From: JACKFB01 sp041389525
Lineage (GTDB): Bacteria; Myxococcota_A; UBA9042; PHBI01; JACKFB01
Direction of reading: 5' to 3'
Assembly (NCBI GenBank): GCA_041389525.1
Contig: JAWKRR010000003.1
Span: forward strand, 1 to 64,000
Length of the DNA stretch: 64,000 bases
Position numbers and translations under genes: made by a program. Shown piece after piece: positions 50,087 through 59,299 of the stretch. Each line of letters opens with the position of its first letter. The first letter of the stretch is position 1. The notes under the pieces were generated by a model that saw nothing but the letters and a program-made list of their open reading frames with translations, had not been told where the DNA came from and searched no databases.

Positions 50087-51172
50087 TCAGGGGCGGAGCG
50101 TCTCGAGGGCTCGCAGCGCGTTGCCGCCCAGGATCTTGCGGATGCGGGCCTCGGTCCAGCCGCGGTCCATCATGCGCTGGACCAGGCGTGGCCAAGCCAG
50201 ACCGTCGCGGAGGTCGGCGGGCGGGGTGATGGCGCCGTCGTAGTCTGAGCCCAGCGACGCGGTGTCTTCGCCGGCGACGTCGATGATGTGCGCGAGGTGC
50301 TCGACGACCATCTCGGCGTCGCGCGGGCCGCCCTTTCGCGTCAGGAAGGGGGCCGAGAAGATGATGCCGACCGTGCCGCCGGTCTTCGCGATGGCCCGAA
50401 GCTGGTCGTCGTCGAGGTTTCGCCAGTGGGGGCGAACGCCGCTGACCCCCGTGTGGGTCGCCAGCAGCGGCAGGCTGGGGTCGTGGACCGCCACCGCATC
50501 CCAGAACCCCTCCGGGTTGATGTGGGCGAGGTCGACGAAGATGCGCTCGGCATCCAGCTGCTCGACGAAACGCTTGCCCAGCGCGCTGAGCCCCCGCCCT
50601 CGCCGCCACAGCGCCAGCGGGCTGGAGGTGGTGCCGTAGACGCTGTTGGTCAGGTGCACCAAGGTCACGCGGTTGACCAGCCGGTCCGGGATCGACGCGG
50701 GCCCATCGGGCGCGGCGGCCAGACAATTGCCGCCCTGAATCGACAGCAGACAGGCGTGCGCACCGTCCCTGCGCGCGGCGAGGTACTCCGCGTGGCTTCG
50801 GCACATGCGAATGCGGCCCTCCGACCGCGCCACCATCGCCTGAAAGCGCTTGAGGTTCTTGAGGAAGACCCGCCAGCGGCTGGCGGCGGTGCGGAAGGGG
50901 TTGGTCGTGATGGACCACATGGCACCGCTGACGCCCCCCTCTTCCATGCGCGGCAGGTCCAGCTGCCCGAAGAAGTGCCCGCGGAACACCCCCTTGCCGT
51001 GCTTGGTCAGCGGGTCGTATCCCCACAACCGCGGCGGGATGAAGGTGTCGAGATGCAGGTCGACGATGTCCGCGCTGCGACACAGCGCCATCGCGTCGTC
51101 AGAGACCCCCAGCCGCCGCGCGGTGGCCACGTCATCCACGGGCTGCACGACGAGGGCGGTGGCCGTGCTCAA
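50087..51172 (-). CDS. Membrane dipeptidase (peptidase M19)
   Basis: 361 residues. TTG at 51172 overlaps the TGA of the upstream gene (TTGA), the same coupling seen at 4132 and 20612. IVDLHLDTFIPPRLWG carries the first His-x-Asp zinc ligands, followed by DLAHINPEGFW, LLATHTGVSGVRPHWRN and LGSDYDGAITPP, matching renal-dipeptidase-type enzymes that hydrolyse dipeptides. No signal peptide, so probably cytosolic. It shares an operon with two exported proteins. Confidence 0.9.
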   Translation of the reverse strand: MSTATALVVQPVDDVATARRLGVSDDAMALCRSADIVDLHLDTFIPPRLWGYDPLTKHGKGVFRGHFFGQLDLPRMEEGGVSGAMWSITTNPFRTAASRWRVFLKNLKRFQAMVARSEGRIRMCRSHAEYLAARRDGAHACLLSIQGGNCLAAAPDGPASIPDRLVNRVTLVHLTNSVYGTTSSPLALWRRGRGLSALGKRFVEQLDAERIFVDLAHINPEGFWDAVAVHDPSLPLLATHTGVSGVRPHWRNLDDDQLRAIAKTGGTVGIIFSAPFLTRKGGPRDAEMVVEHLAHIIDVAGEDTASLGSDYDGAITPPADLRDGLAWPRLVQRMMDRGWTEARIRKILGGNALRALETLRP

Positions 51173-51846
51173 AACGCCACCTCGAGATCCAACCTGCACA
51201 GGAAGTCCTCGTGATCGCCGAAGTCCCGCGCGCTCACGGCGTCGAGGCCGCACTGCTGGACGCCGGAGTCCCGCGACGAGTCCGGCGACGGCGCGATGCG
51301 GTAGACCTGCCCAAAGGCATCGACCTGGAAGATCAGCTTCACCGCGCCGGCCGCCCCCGGGCGCGCCAGTCGAAGCGCCGCGAGGCACGCGCTCGCCTCC
51401 TTGCGCGCGACCTCCATCGCCTTCATCGCCGCCGCGTGGCCGCACTCCACGACCGAGCGCGGCGAGATCCCACCCGCCTCGCGGCGCAACCCAAAGCCGT
51501 AGTAGGCGTGGCGACTCGGCGTGGTCACGCTCTCGATGAAGAGCACCTGCGCGCCCTGCCCGCCCGCGGCGCGCCGCATCCGCTCGACCGTCCCCTCGTC
51601 CGGCGCCTCCGGGAACGGGTCGTGGAAGTTCACGTCCAGCACGGAGAGGCTCTGGATGCTGATGGGCTCGGCGGGCATCGACGAGACCAGCTCGACCAGG
51701 AAGCTCTCGACCGGCACGTGCGGCGACTCCGCCCGAGTAGCGGTCTTCACCCCGCCGCAGGCCACCGTCGTCGCCACGACCATCGCCATCGCCACAGGCC
51801 ACGCCGCGCGGCACCTCGTCGCGAGGGCCGCCACCGAAACCATCAT
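51169..51846 (-). CDS. Lipoprotein, C-terminal AgmX/TonB-like region
   Basis: 225 residues. ATG 51846 overlaps the TGA of the upstream gene (ATGA). Lipobox VVATTVAC. The middle contains EGTVERMRRAAGGQGAQVLF and EVARKEASACLAALRLARPG. The last 65 residues (AVKLIFQVDAFGQVYRIAPSP ... CGLDAVSARDF) look like the C-terminal domain of myxobacterial AgmX/PglI-type and TonB-like proteins: a beta-strand, two Cys, then helix and strand. Possibly a periplasmic partner of an envelope machine. Confidence 0.68.
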   Translation of the reverse strand: MMVSVAALATRCRAAWPVAMAMVVATTVACGGVKTATRAESPHVPVESFLVELVSSMPAEPISIQSLSVLDVNFHDPFPEAPDEGTVERMRRAAGGQGAQVLFIESVTTPSRHAYYGFGLRREAGGISPRSVVECGHAAAMKAMEVARKEASACLAALRLARPGAAGAVKLIFQVDAFGQVYRIAPSPDSSRDSGVQQCGLDAVSARDFGDHEDFLCRLDLEVAF

Positions 51847-52385
51847 CGATCACGCTCCGGCATGGGGGGGACGCGCCGCTGCCGCTGGACTCCGGGCGAG
51901 TCCAAGCGTCGAGCCAGCCGGTCGATCCGCTTGTAGTCCGACGGCAGGGCCCGCACGACCAGCACCCGCAAGATGTCATCGGGGATCATCGCCATGTCGC
52001 GACTGGCGCTCGGCTCCAGGGACTCTCGAATCAGGCCAGCCAGCTCGGTCGCCGGACGGTGGGCGACGGGCCGCACGTAGATGTGCAGCGCAGCGCGGCC
52101 CGGGGTGTCGAGAGTCTCAAGCAGCCGCTGGAAATGCCCCAGCCTGTCTGTGCTGTCGCGAACGACCAGGGTCTTGCCGTCGGTCCCGGGGACCACGCGC
52201 GTCCCGGGCGGCGTCCCCAGCACGCGCTGATAGAGCGCGGCCGCGTGCTCCGCGGGCATCGTGTTCAGAAACAGCACGGTAGTCGGCGTGCCCTCGGCGG
52301 CGAGGGCCGACGGCGCGGCCACAGCCACCAGCGCCAACATGGCCACGGCGAGCACGCAAAGATGTCCAGCAGTTCGCACTTTCAT
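51843..52385 (-). CDS. Exported protein with secretin-type N domain
   Basis: 180 residues from ATG 52385. Sec signal peptide (LAVAMLALVAVAAPSALA). The mature part carries one NolW/secretin-N-like ring domain (TPTTVLFLNTMPAEHAAALYQRVLG, GKTLVVRDSTDRLGHFQRLLETLDT) and a half of a second (ALHIYVRPVAHRPATELAGLI). Secretins normally carry such rings followed by a beta barrel; here the barrel is absent. TAGGGT lies 8 nt before the start. It may scaffold an outer-membrane channel made elsewhere. Confidence 0.68.
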   Translation of the reverse strand: MKVRTAGHLCVLAVAMLALVAVAAPSALAAEGTPTTVLFLNTMPAEHAAALYQRVLGTPPGTRVVPGTDGKTLVVRDSTDRLGHFQRLLETLDTPGRAALHIYVRPVAHRPATELAGLIRESLEPSASRDMAMIPDDILRVLVVRALPSDYKRIDRLARRLDSPGVQRQRRVPPMPERDR

Positions 52386-52417
52386 AGCCGCGGACCCTAT
52401 CACAGGCCGCGTTTTCG

Positions 52418-54448
52418 TCACGAAGCGGCCAACAGCACCCGAGCCCGCGCGAGCACATGCGCGGTCGTGATACCGAAGTGCTCAGCGAGCTCTTCAGCCG
52501 GCGCGCTCTCGCCGAAGGTGTCGATGCCGATGCTCTCGCCGCCGTCACCCACGAAGCGCTCCCACCCGAAGGTGCGGCCGGCTTCGACGCTCAGGCGCTT
52601 CTTGCAGCGTGGCGGCAGCACCTCATCACGCCACGAGCGCTCCTGACGCAAGAAGCGCTCGGCGCACGGCATCGAGACCACGCGGACGCGGTGGCCTTCA
52701 CCGGCCAGCGTCGCCGCCGCCTCGGTGCACAGATGCAGCTCGGAGCCCGTCCCGATCAGGATCAGCTCCGGGTCGGCCACGTCCACGCCCGCGACGACAT
52801 AGGCGCCCTTCGCCACGCCGTCCATCGCGACCGCCGTCCCTTCCAGCTGCGGCAACCCCTGGCGCGTCAGCAGCATCGCGGTCGGCCCGTCGCTTCGGCG
52901 GAGCGCTGCGGCCCACGCAGCGGCGGTCTCACGCCCGTCCGCCGGCCGCATCACATCCAGCCCCGGGATCATCCGCAGCGCCATCGCGTGCTCGACCGAC
53001 TGGTGCGTCGGCCCGTCCTCGCCCAAGAACACGCTGTCGTGGGTCAGCACGAAGACCCCGCGCTGGTGCATCAACGCGGCCAGGCGCATCGACGGGCGCA
53101 TGTAGTCGCTGAAGGTCAAGAAGGTCCCGCCGTAGGGGATGACGCCGCCGTGCAGCGACATGCCGTTCATCGCCGCGGCCATGCCGTGCTCGCGGACGCC
53201 GTAGTGCAGGTTCCGCCCGCCGCGCTCGCCCTTCTGAAAGGAGGCCTGCCCCTTGATCATCGTGTTGTTGGACCCCGCGAGGTCCGCCGAACCGCCCCAG
53301 AGCGTCGGCAACACCGGCGCCAGCGCCGCAAGCACCGCGCCCGACGAGGCCCGCGTCGCCTGCTTGCCCACGCCGTCAAAGGTGGGCAGGTGCTTCTCCA
53401 TGTCCGCCGGCAGCCCGTCGCCCGTGTGGATGCAGGTCCACGTCGCGAAAAGCTCAGGAAACGCCTCGCGATATCGCGCCATCATCGCTTCCCAGGCCGC
53501 CCGCTTGGCCGCCCCGCGCTGCCGCAGCGGCTCGAAGGCCCCGCGCACCTCGTCGGGCACGATGAAGGTCGGCTCCAGCGGCCAGCCCATGCCCTCCTTC
53601 GTGAGCTTCGCCTCGGCCGCACCCAGCGGCGACCCGTGCGAGGACTCGGAGTCCTGCTTGTTCGGGCTGCCGTGGCCGATGTGCGTCTTGCAGCGAATCA
53701 GCGACGGCCGGTCGGTACACGCCACGGCCTCAGCGATGGCGGCCGCCGTCGCGCGCTGGTCGTGCCCATCGACCGACAGCACCTGCCACCCATACGCCTC
53801 GAAGCGCTTGGTCGTGTCCTCGGTGAAGCTGAGGTCGGTCGACCCCTCGATGCTGATGCTGTTGTCGTCGTACAGGAAGACGATGCGGCCAAGGCCCAGG
53901 TGCCCGGCGAGGCTGGCGGCCTCGTGCGAGATCCCCTCCTGCAGGTCCCCGTCAGAGCAGATCCCGTAGACGCCGTGGTCGACGACCGGAAAGCCGGGCC
54001 GGTTGAAGAGCGCGCCCAGATACTCCGCGGCCATGGCCATGCCGACCGCGTTGGCGAGGCCCTGCCCCAGCGGCCCCGTCGTGGTCTCGACGCCCGGCGT
54101 CAGCCCCCGCTCCGGGTGCCCCGGCGTCTTCGACCCCAGCTGGCGAAACCGGCGAAGCTCCTCCAGCGGCAGGTCGAACCCGGCCAGGTGCAGCAAGCCG
54201 TACAGCAGCATCGATCCGTGACCGGCCGACAGCACGAAGCGGTCGCGATCGGGGAACTCGGGCGCCGACGGGTCCACCGTCAAAAAGCGCCGCCACAACA
54301 CGGACGAGGCGTCAGCCATCCCCATGGGCATGCCCGGGTGACCGCTGTTGGCGGCCTCGACGGCGTCGATCGCCAGGGTCTTGATGGTGTTCGTGACGCG
54401 CAAATCAAGCGCAGCGTCGGACTCGGGGCGGGCGGACGAGACGGACAT
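52418..54448 (-). CDS. tkt: Transketolase
   Basis: Pentose-phosphate pathway enzyme, 676 residues from ATG 54448 (AGGAG six bases upstream). Early IKTLAIDAVEAANSGHPGMPMG and LSAGHGSMLLY, then the thiamin-diphosphate region ICSDGDLQEGISHEAASLAGH with the GDG...N-type metal site (LYDDNSISIEG). The second domain has GVREHGMAAAMNG and the third ends at LARARVLLAAS. The gene overlaps nothing and ends 33 bp before the secretin-like gene, so cotranscription with it is possible. PRPP synthesis (prs) uses its ribose-5-phosphate product. Confidence 0.97.
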   Translation of the reverse strand: MSVSSARPESDAALDLRVTNTIKTLAIDAVEAANSGHPGMPMGMADASSVLWRRFLTVDPSAPEFPDRDRFVLSAGHGSMLLYGLLHLAGFDLPLEELRRFRQLGSKTPGHPERGLTPGVETTTGPLGQGLANAVGMAMAAEYLGALFNRPGFPVVDHGVYGICSDGDLQEGISHEAASLAGHLGLGRIVFLYDDNSISIEGSTDLSFTEDTTKRFEAYGWQVLSVDGHDQRATAAAIAEAVACTDRPSLIRCKTHIGHGSPNKQDSESSHGSPLGAAEAKLTKEGMGWPLEPTFIVPDEVRGAFEPLRQRGAAKRAAWEAMMARYREAFPELFATWTCIHTGDGLPADMEKHLPTFDGVGKQATRASSGAVLAALAPVLPTLWGGSADLAGSNNTMIKGQASFQKGERGGRNLHYGVREHGMAAAMNGMSLHGGVIPYGGTFLTFSDYMRPSMRLAALMHQRGVFVLTHDSVFLGEDGPTHQSVEHAMALRMIPGLDVMRPADGRETAAAWAAALRRSDGPTAMLLTRQGLPQLEGTAVAMDGVAKGAYVVAGVDVADPELILIGTGSELHLCTEAAATLAGEGHRVRVVSMPCAERFLRQERSWRDEVLPPRCKKRLSVEAGRTFGWERFVGDGGESIGIDTFGESAPAEELAEHFGITTAHVLARARVLLAAS

Positions 54449-54599
54449 CAGCGACTCCTGGGCGGCAGGCGGCGGGACCATAGCCGCTGACCCCGGGCGT
54501 TCAATCGCGTTCATGGAGAGCCCGGAAACGGCGCGTAATTACGGGGAGGCTGGGGCGGCTGGGGTTGTGGGGCTGGGGTGGTTGGGGGGCTGAATTTTT
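54449..54599. other. Gap between tkt and the tandem arrays
   Basis: 151 bp. Holds the tkt leader and GGGGCTGGGG-type sequence that looks like a degenerate leftover of the adjacent tandem repeat (GGGGTTGTGGGGCTGGGG at 54561-54578). No gene is visible. Confidence 0.5.
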
Positions 54600-55160
54600 A
54601 CCACGGAGACACGGAGACACGGAGGAGCACGGAGGGATCGGGCGGGCTGGCTTGCGATGGAGGGGTTGTGGGGCTGGGTTGAGATGGTGATGGGATTCGC
54701 ATTTTTTACCACGGAGGCACGGAGACACGGAGGAGCACGGAGGGGTCGGGCGGGCTGGCTTGCGATGGAGGGGTTGTGGGGCTGGGTTGAGATGGTGATG
54801 GGATTGCATTTTTCACCACGGAGACGGAGACACGGAGGAGCACGGAGGGATCGGGCGGGCTGGCTTGCGATGGAGGGGTTGTGGGGCTGGGTTGAGATGG
54901 TGATGGGATTGCATTTTTTACCACGGAGACACGGAGACACGGAGGAGCACGGAGGGATCGGGCGGGCTGGCTTGCGATGGAGGGGTTGTGGGGCTGGGTT
55001 GAGATGGTGATGGGATTGCATTTTACCACGGAGACACGGAGACACGGAGGAGCACGGAGGGATCGGGCGGGCTGGCTTGCGATGGAGGGGTTGTGGGGCT
55101 GGGTTGAGATGGTGATGGGATTGCATTTTTTTTTACCACGGAGGCGCTGAGACACGGAGG
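54600..55160 (+). repeat. Tandem array A: five 105-110 bp units plus a partial sixth
   Basis: Units begin with ACCACGGAG at 54600, 54708, 54815, 54920, 55025 and 55135. Each contains two or three ACACGGAG steps, GAGCACGGAGGGATCGGGCG, GGCTGGCTTGCGATGGAGGG, then GGTTGTGGGGCTGGGTTGAG, ATGGTGATGGGATTGCAT and a T-tract of variable length. Copies differ mainly at the T-tract and one missing step in unit 3. The open frames across it are repeats of the same peptide and are not considered genes. Confidence 0.9.
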
Positions 55161-55320
55161 TGGGGCAAGGCGAGGTGCCGGGGCGGGACGGCGGGGTCAT
55201 GGGAATCGCGTGATTTAGCCCAGCACACCCGCGCGCTCCCAAAGCTCATCCCTCCGTGTGCAGGCCTCTGTGCCTCCGTGCCTCCGTGCCAAATACGCAA
55301 TCCCACTCACCCTCTACTTT
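55161..55320. other. Spacer between the two tandem arrays
   Basis: Non-coding. Contains one degenerate copy of the core in the opposite orientation (CCTCCGTGCCTCCGTGCC, about 55274-55291). No open frame of note. Confidence 0.5.
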
Positions 55321-55565
55321 AGCCGCACCCAAATCCCCTCTCCGTGCTCCTCCCGTGTCTCCGTGTCTCCGTGGTAAAAAAGCGATCCCACCGCCCTCTC
55401 ACCCCAGCCGCACCCAAACCCCTCTCCGTGCTCCTCCGTGTCTCCGTGTTCCGTGCAAAAAAGGCCGATCCACCGCCCTCACCCCAGCCGCACCCAACCC
55501 CTCTCCGTGCTCCTCCCGTGTCTCCGTGTCTCCGTGGTAAAAAAAGCGGTCACCGCCCTCTCACA
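55321..55565 (-). repeat. Tandem array B: three 80-85 bp units with the core inverted
   Basis: Units start with AGCCGCACCCAAA at 55321, 55406 and 55486. Each contains the reverse complement of the array A core (CTCCGTGTCTCCGTGGT) followed by a poly-A tract, but a different flank (CCGCCCTCTCACCCC). The shared core with different flanks means the two arrays expanded separately after the core was present in both orientations. Confidence 0.85.
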
Positions 55566-55585
55566 CAACCCAACACTCTCTCACC

Positions 55586-55677
55586 AGCCCGCCAACCACT
55601 CCCTCAAACCAGCCCGCCAACCACTCCCTCTCACCCCAGCCCGCGAACCACCCCGTCTCACCCCAGCCCGCCGAAGC
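55586..55677 (-). repeat. Short tandem repeat of 25-27 bp, four copies
   Basis: Copies of AGCCCGCCAACCACTCCCTC start at 55586, 55611, 55638 and 55665. The third and fourth are degenerate. The last copy runs directly into the stop codon of the ABC exporter gene, so the array is adjacent to its 3' end. Confidence 0.75.
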
Positions 55678-57429
55678 TCAGATCGCGAACCCGACCTCCA
55701 CCAGCAGCTTGTACCGGCCTCCCAGGGCCAGCAGCTCGTCGTGGGTGCCTTGCTCGACGACTTTACCGTGGTGCAGCACGAGGATGCGGTCCGCTTTGAC
55801 GATGGTCGATAGCCGGTGAGCGATGACCAGCACCGTGCGTTGCGACAGGAGCGTGCCGATGGCCTCGTCGACCAGGGCCTCCGTCACCGAGTCCACGCTG
55901 GCCGTGGCCTCGTCGAGGATGACGATGGGCGCGTCGCGGGCCATGGCGCGGGCGATCGCCAGCAGCTGCTTTTGCCCGCCGGACAGGTTCTGCCCCCGCT
56001 CGGTCACGCGGTGCTCGTAGCCGGCTGGCAGCGCCTCGATGAAGCCGCTCGCCCGCGCCAGGCTCGCCGCCTCGCGCACTCTCGCCTCGTCGATCTGCGG
56101 TGACCAGAGGCCGATGTTCTCGCGGATGGTCCCATCGAAGAGGTAGACGTCCTGGTGCACGGCCGCCACCTGCTGGCGCAGATCGTCGGTGCGCACCTCG
56201 CGCAGCTCGTGGCCGTCGACGCGGATCGACCCCTCGTACCCGCCGTACTGCTTCATCAGCAGCTTGCCGATGGTCGTCTTGCCCGACCCGGTCGCGCCCA
56301 CCAGCGCCACGACCTCGCCCGGCCGCATCGTGAAGCTCACGCCGTCCAGCACCAGCGGCGCGCCCTCGCGGTAGCGAAAGGACACGTCGGCGAACCGCAC
56401 GTCCCCGCGCGGCGACTCGAGGGCCAGCTCGCCCTCGGGCACCCGGTCGCTCGTGTCCAGCAGCCCAAAGATGCGCTCCAGGGCCGCCACCGCGTGCTGA
56501 ATCGTCGCGATGCGGCCCGACAGCTCGCGGATGGGGCCGAAGATCATCCCCAGGTAGTCCACGAACGCCACCAGCAACCCCAGCGTGATGGCGGAGCCCG
56601 GCGTGCCGAACTGCGACGCCCCGAACCACAGCATCGAGCCGATGGCCAAGGCGCTCATCCCGTCCATGATCGCGTAGAGGCCCGCGTCCCACCAGTTGGA
56701 GCGGCGGTACGCGTCCAGGTACCGGTAGCTCATCGTCCGGAAGGTCTGCCGCGTGCGCTCCTCGACCCCGTAGAGCTGCACCGTGGTCACGCCGTAGATG
56801 CGCTCGGCGAAGAAGCCGTTCAGGCGGCTGAGGCTCGAGCGGATGATCAGCGAGAGACCCCGCAATTTCCTGCGGAAAAGATCGACGATCAGCACGATCA
56901 GCGGCGCCAACGACAGGCTGACCAGGGTGAGCTGCCAGTCCAGCAGCAGCATCGCGACGAGGATGCCGATGAGCAGCAGGCCGTCCGAGAGCAGGCTGAC
57001 CACGCCCCACGCCAGGCTCTCGTAGACGGCCTCGACGTCGTTTGTCGTGCGCGTCATCAGGGCGCCGGTGGTGCGGGTGTCGAAGAAGCGCTGGCCCTGG
57101 TCCATCACGTGGGTGAAGACGCGGCGGCGCAGCGCGGTCAGGGCGCGGAGGCCCAGGATGTTCAGCGCGTAGTTCGCCAGCGCGCTGGCCGTGAAGCCGA
57201 CGCCGACCACCGCCACGAAGAGCAGCGCCATGGTGCCCAGGCCGTCGAGCTGCCCGGTGGCGATGTGGTCGTCGATGGCGGTCTTCAACAGCACGGGCTG
57301 CACGAGCGCGCCGAGGACCCCGATGGGCGTCAGGAGCAGGGCCGTCCACAGCCACGCGCGGTGAGGGCGCGCCAGGGGCCAGAGGCGCCCGATGAGCTTG
57401 ATGTCACCGGTCTTTTCGTTGGCGCTCAC
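55678..57429 (-). CDS. ABC exporter subunit, canonical nucleotide-binding domain
   Basis: 583 residues from GTG 57429, overlapping the partner's stop (GTGA). Six membrane helices, then Walker A GATGSGKTT, Q-loop HQDVYLF, signature LSGGQKQLL, Walker B VILDEATASVD with the catalytic Glu, and H-loop AHRLST. With the upstream gene it forms a heterodimeric MsbA/LmrCD-type exporter of lipids or drugs. The downstream end abuts the tandem repeats. Confidence 0.93.
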   Translation of the reverse strand: MSANEKTGDIKLIGRLWPLARPHRAWLWTALLLTPIGVLGALVQPVLLKTAIDDHIATGQLDGLGTMALLFVAVVGVGFTASALANYALNILGLRALTALRRRVFTHVMDQGQRFFDTRTTGALMTRTTNDVEAVYESLAWGVVSLLSDGLLLIGILVAMLLLDWQLTLVSLSLAPLIVLIVDLFRRKLRGLSLIIRSSLSRLNGFFAERIYGVTTVQLYGVEERTRQTFRTMSYRYLDAYRRSNWWDAGLYAIMDGMSALAIGSMLWFGASQFGTPGSAITLGLLVAFVDYLGMIFGPIRELSGRIATIQHAVAALERIFGLLDTSDRVPEGELALESPRGDVRFADVSFRYREGAPLVLDGVSFTMRPGEVVALVGATGSGKTTIGKLLMKQYGGYEGSIRVDGHELREVRTDDLRQQVAAVHQDVYLFDGTIRENIGLWSPQIDEARVREAASLARASGFIEALPAGYEHRVTERGQNLSGGQKQLLAIARAMARDAPIVILDEATASVDSVTEALVDEAIGTLLSQRTVLVIAHRLSTIVKADRILVLHHGKVVEQGTHDELLALGGRYKLLVEVGFAI

Positions 57430-59213
57430 GGGTGGATCTCGGGCGGGTGTTCCCAGGCTTCGGCGGCGCGCTGCAGGCGCCAGGCGTGGGCGTAGGGGCC
57501 CTCGCGGGTGACAAGCTCGGCGTGGGTGCCCTCGGCGACGATGCGGCCGCCGTCCAGCACGATGACGCGGTCGGCGCGGGCCAAGACGCTGACGCGGTGG
57601 CTGACCACGACCGCGGTGCGGCGGCGGCCTGCGTCGATGCGCTTGTAGATCGCGTCGATGAGGCGGCCCTCGGTGGCGTGGTCGACCGCGCTCAGGACGT
57701 CGTCGAGCAGCAGCACATCGAAGTCGCGGTAGAAGGCCCGGGCCAAGGCGACGCGCTGGCGCTGGCCACCCGACAAGGTCACGCCGCGCTCGCCCACGAC
57801 GGTCTCGAGGCCTTGGGGCAGCGCGCCGAGGTCCTGGCTGAGCTCAGCGGCGCGCGCGGCCTCCAGCGCGGCCCCGGTGTCGCCGCCCTCGGGCTCCTCG
57901 CCCAGGGTGATGTTCTCGCGGATGGTCTCGCTGAAGAGGTACGGGTCCTGGGTGACGTAGGCCACGCGGCGCCAGTAGGCGTTGACGTCCACGTCGCGCA
58001 CGTCGACGCCGTCGAGCAGCACGGTGCCCGGCGCCGGCTCGCGCACCCGGGCCAGCAGGTCCAGCAGCGTGCTCTTGCCGGTCCCGGTCAGGCCGAAGAC
58101 GCCCAGGGTCTCGCCGGCGGCGATGCTGAAGTTCAGGTCGGCGAGCACCGGCGGGCTGCCCGGCTCGGCGTCGGGGTGGGAGAAGCTGAGGCCGCGAATC
58201 TCCAAGGAGTGACCGGCGCTGGGCGGGCTGGGAAGCGCGCGGGTGACCTCGGGGCGGGCGATCTCGGCGTACAAGACGTCGTCGACGCGGCCGAGCGAGA
58301 TGTAGCCTCGCTGAACGGCGTTCACCAGCCAGCCCAAGCTGGTGAGGCCTGTCACCAAGATGTTGATGTAGACCGAGAAGGCCGCCAGATCCCCGAGGCT
58401 GAGGCTGCCCGCGACCACCTCGCGGCCGCCGAACCAGAGCAGCAGCACCACGCAGAGGCTGCCGACCACCGACACCACCGGCAGCAGCCAGGCGCGGACT
58501 TTGGCGAGGCCGGTGCCGATGGCCAGCATCCGCTCGTTGGCCTCGTCGAAGCGCTCGAGGACGCCCGGCAACGCCCCGAAGGCGTGCACCACCGACACCC
58601 CATTGTAGGTCTCGAGGATGCGGTCCGACAGCGTGGCGACCTGCTGCTGGCCTTCGATGGTCAGGCTGAACATGGCGCGCACGCCACGGCGCAGGATGAG
58701 GGCCGCCAGGACCAGGGGGATGCCGCAGGTCAGGGTGAGGCGCAGGTCCAGCGCCACCATGCGGGCGAGGGTCAGCGCCAGCATCAGCACGACGTTGAAG
58801 AGTTGCAGCGTCGCGAACCCGGCGAGGGCGCGCACCGAGTTCGAGTCGTTGGTGCCGCGGGAGATGATCTCGCCAGGTCGCATCTGCTCGAAGAAGCGGC
58901 GCGGCAGCGCGAGCACCCGGTCGAAGAGCGCGTTCTTGACGCGGAACTCGGCGGTGCGGCCCGGGTTGAAGAAGAAGGTGCGGCTCAGGGTGCGCACGAC
59001 GATGATGCCGAGGCCGGCGCCCAGGATGGCCCAGGCGAAGCGCACCGCCGAATAGGGCCCCTCGCCCGCCGCCAGCGCGTCGATGGCGTGTTTGACGAAG
59101 CCGGGGATGGCGACGGTCAGCGCGTTGGTCGCCACCAAGAACGCCACGCCGAACACGTACCAGACGGCGTAACGGCGCAGGTATAGCTGCCAAAAGCGGA
59201 TGAGGCGTTGCAC
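57426..59213 (-). CDS. ABC exporter subunit, degenerate Walker B
   Basis: 595 residues from GTG 59213; an open frame to 59312 exists but TAGCTT 7 nt before GTG 59213 suggests a leaderless start there. Six membrane helices, Walker A GLTGTGKST, signature LSGGQRQRV, Walker B VLLLDDVLSAVD in which the catalytic Glu is Asp, and intact H-loop VSHRVSV. Heterodimeric exporters typically have one degenerate site like this. It diverges from the tandem isomerase gene. Confidence 0.92.
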   Translation of the reverse strand: MQRLIRFWQLYLRRYAVWYVFGVAFLVATNALTVAIPGFVKHAIDALAAGEGPYSAVRFAWAILGAGLGIIVVRTLSRTFFFNPGRTAEFRVKNALFDRVLALPRRFFEQMRPGEIISRGTNDSNSVRALAGFATLQLFNVVLMLALTLARMVALDLRLTLTCGIPLVLAALILRRGVRAMFSLTIEGQQQVATLSDRILETYNGVSVVHAFGALPGVLERFDEANERMLAIGTGLAKVRAWLLPVVSVVGSLCVVLLLWFGGREVVAGSLSLGDLAAFSVYINILVTGLTSLGWLVNAVQRGYISLGRVDDVLYAEIARPEVTRALPSPPSAGHSLEIRGLSFSHPDAEPGSPPVLADLNFSIAAGETLGVFGLTGTGKSTLLDLLARVREPAPGTVLLDGVDVRDVDVNAYWRRVAYVTQDPYLFSETIRENITLGEEPEGGDTGAALEAARAAELSQDLGALPQGLETVVGERGVTLSGGQRQRVALARAFYRDFDVLLLDDVLSAVDHATEGRLIDAIYKRIDAGRRRTAVVVSHRVSVLARADRVIVLDGGRIVAEGTHAELVTREGPYAHAWRLQRAAEAWEHPPEIHP

Positions 59214-59299
59214 CGGCGGCAAGCTAGTGCCCGGCCCCTGCGGGGTCAATCCGCGTCTGCCCGCTGACAGCCCCGCCCCAGTCGCGCTACCGTCGAGCC

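Noticed and set aside
54539..55126. Open frames of up to 195 residues on the minus strand and shorter ones on the plus strand across the tandem array
   Set aside because: The peptide repeats exactly with the DNA unit, exists in several frames at once and has no ribosome site or known domain. It is a by-product of a repeat whose unit length is near a multiple of three.
54600..55565. Possible CRISPR array
   Set aside because: The sequences between the cores are themselves identical within each array, units are over 80 bp and there are no cas genes nearby, so these are ordinary tandem repeats.
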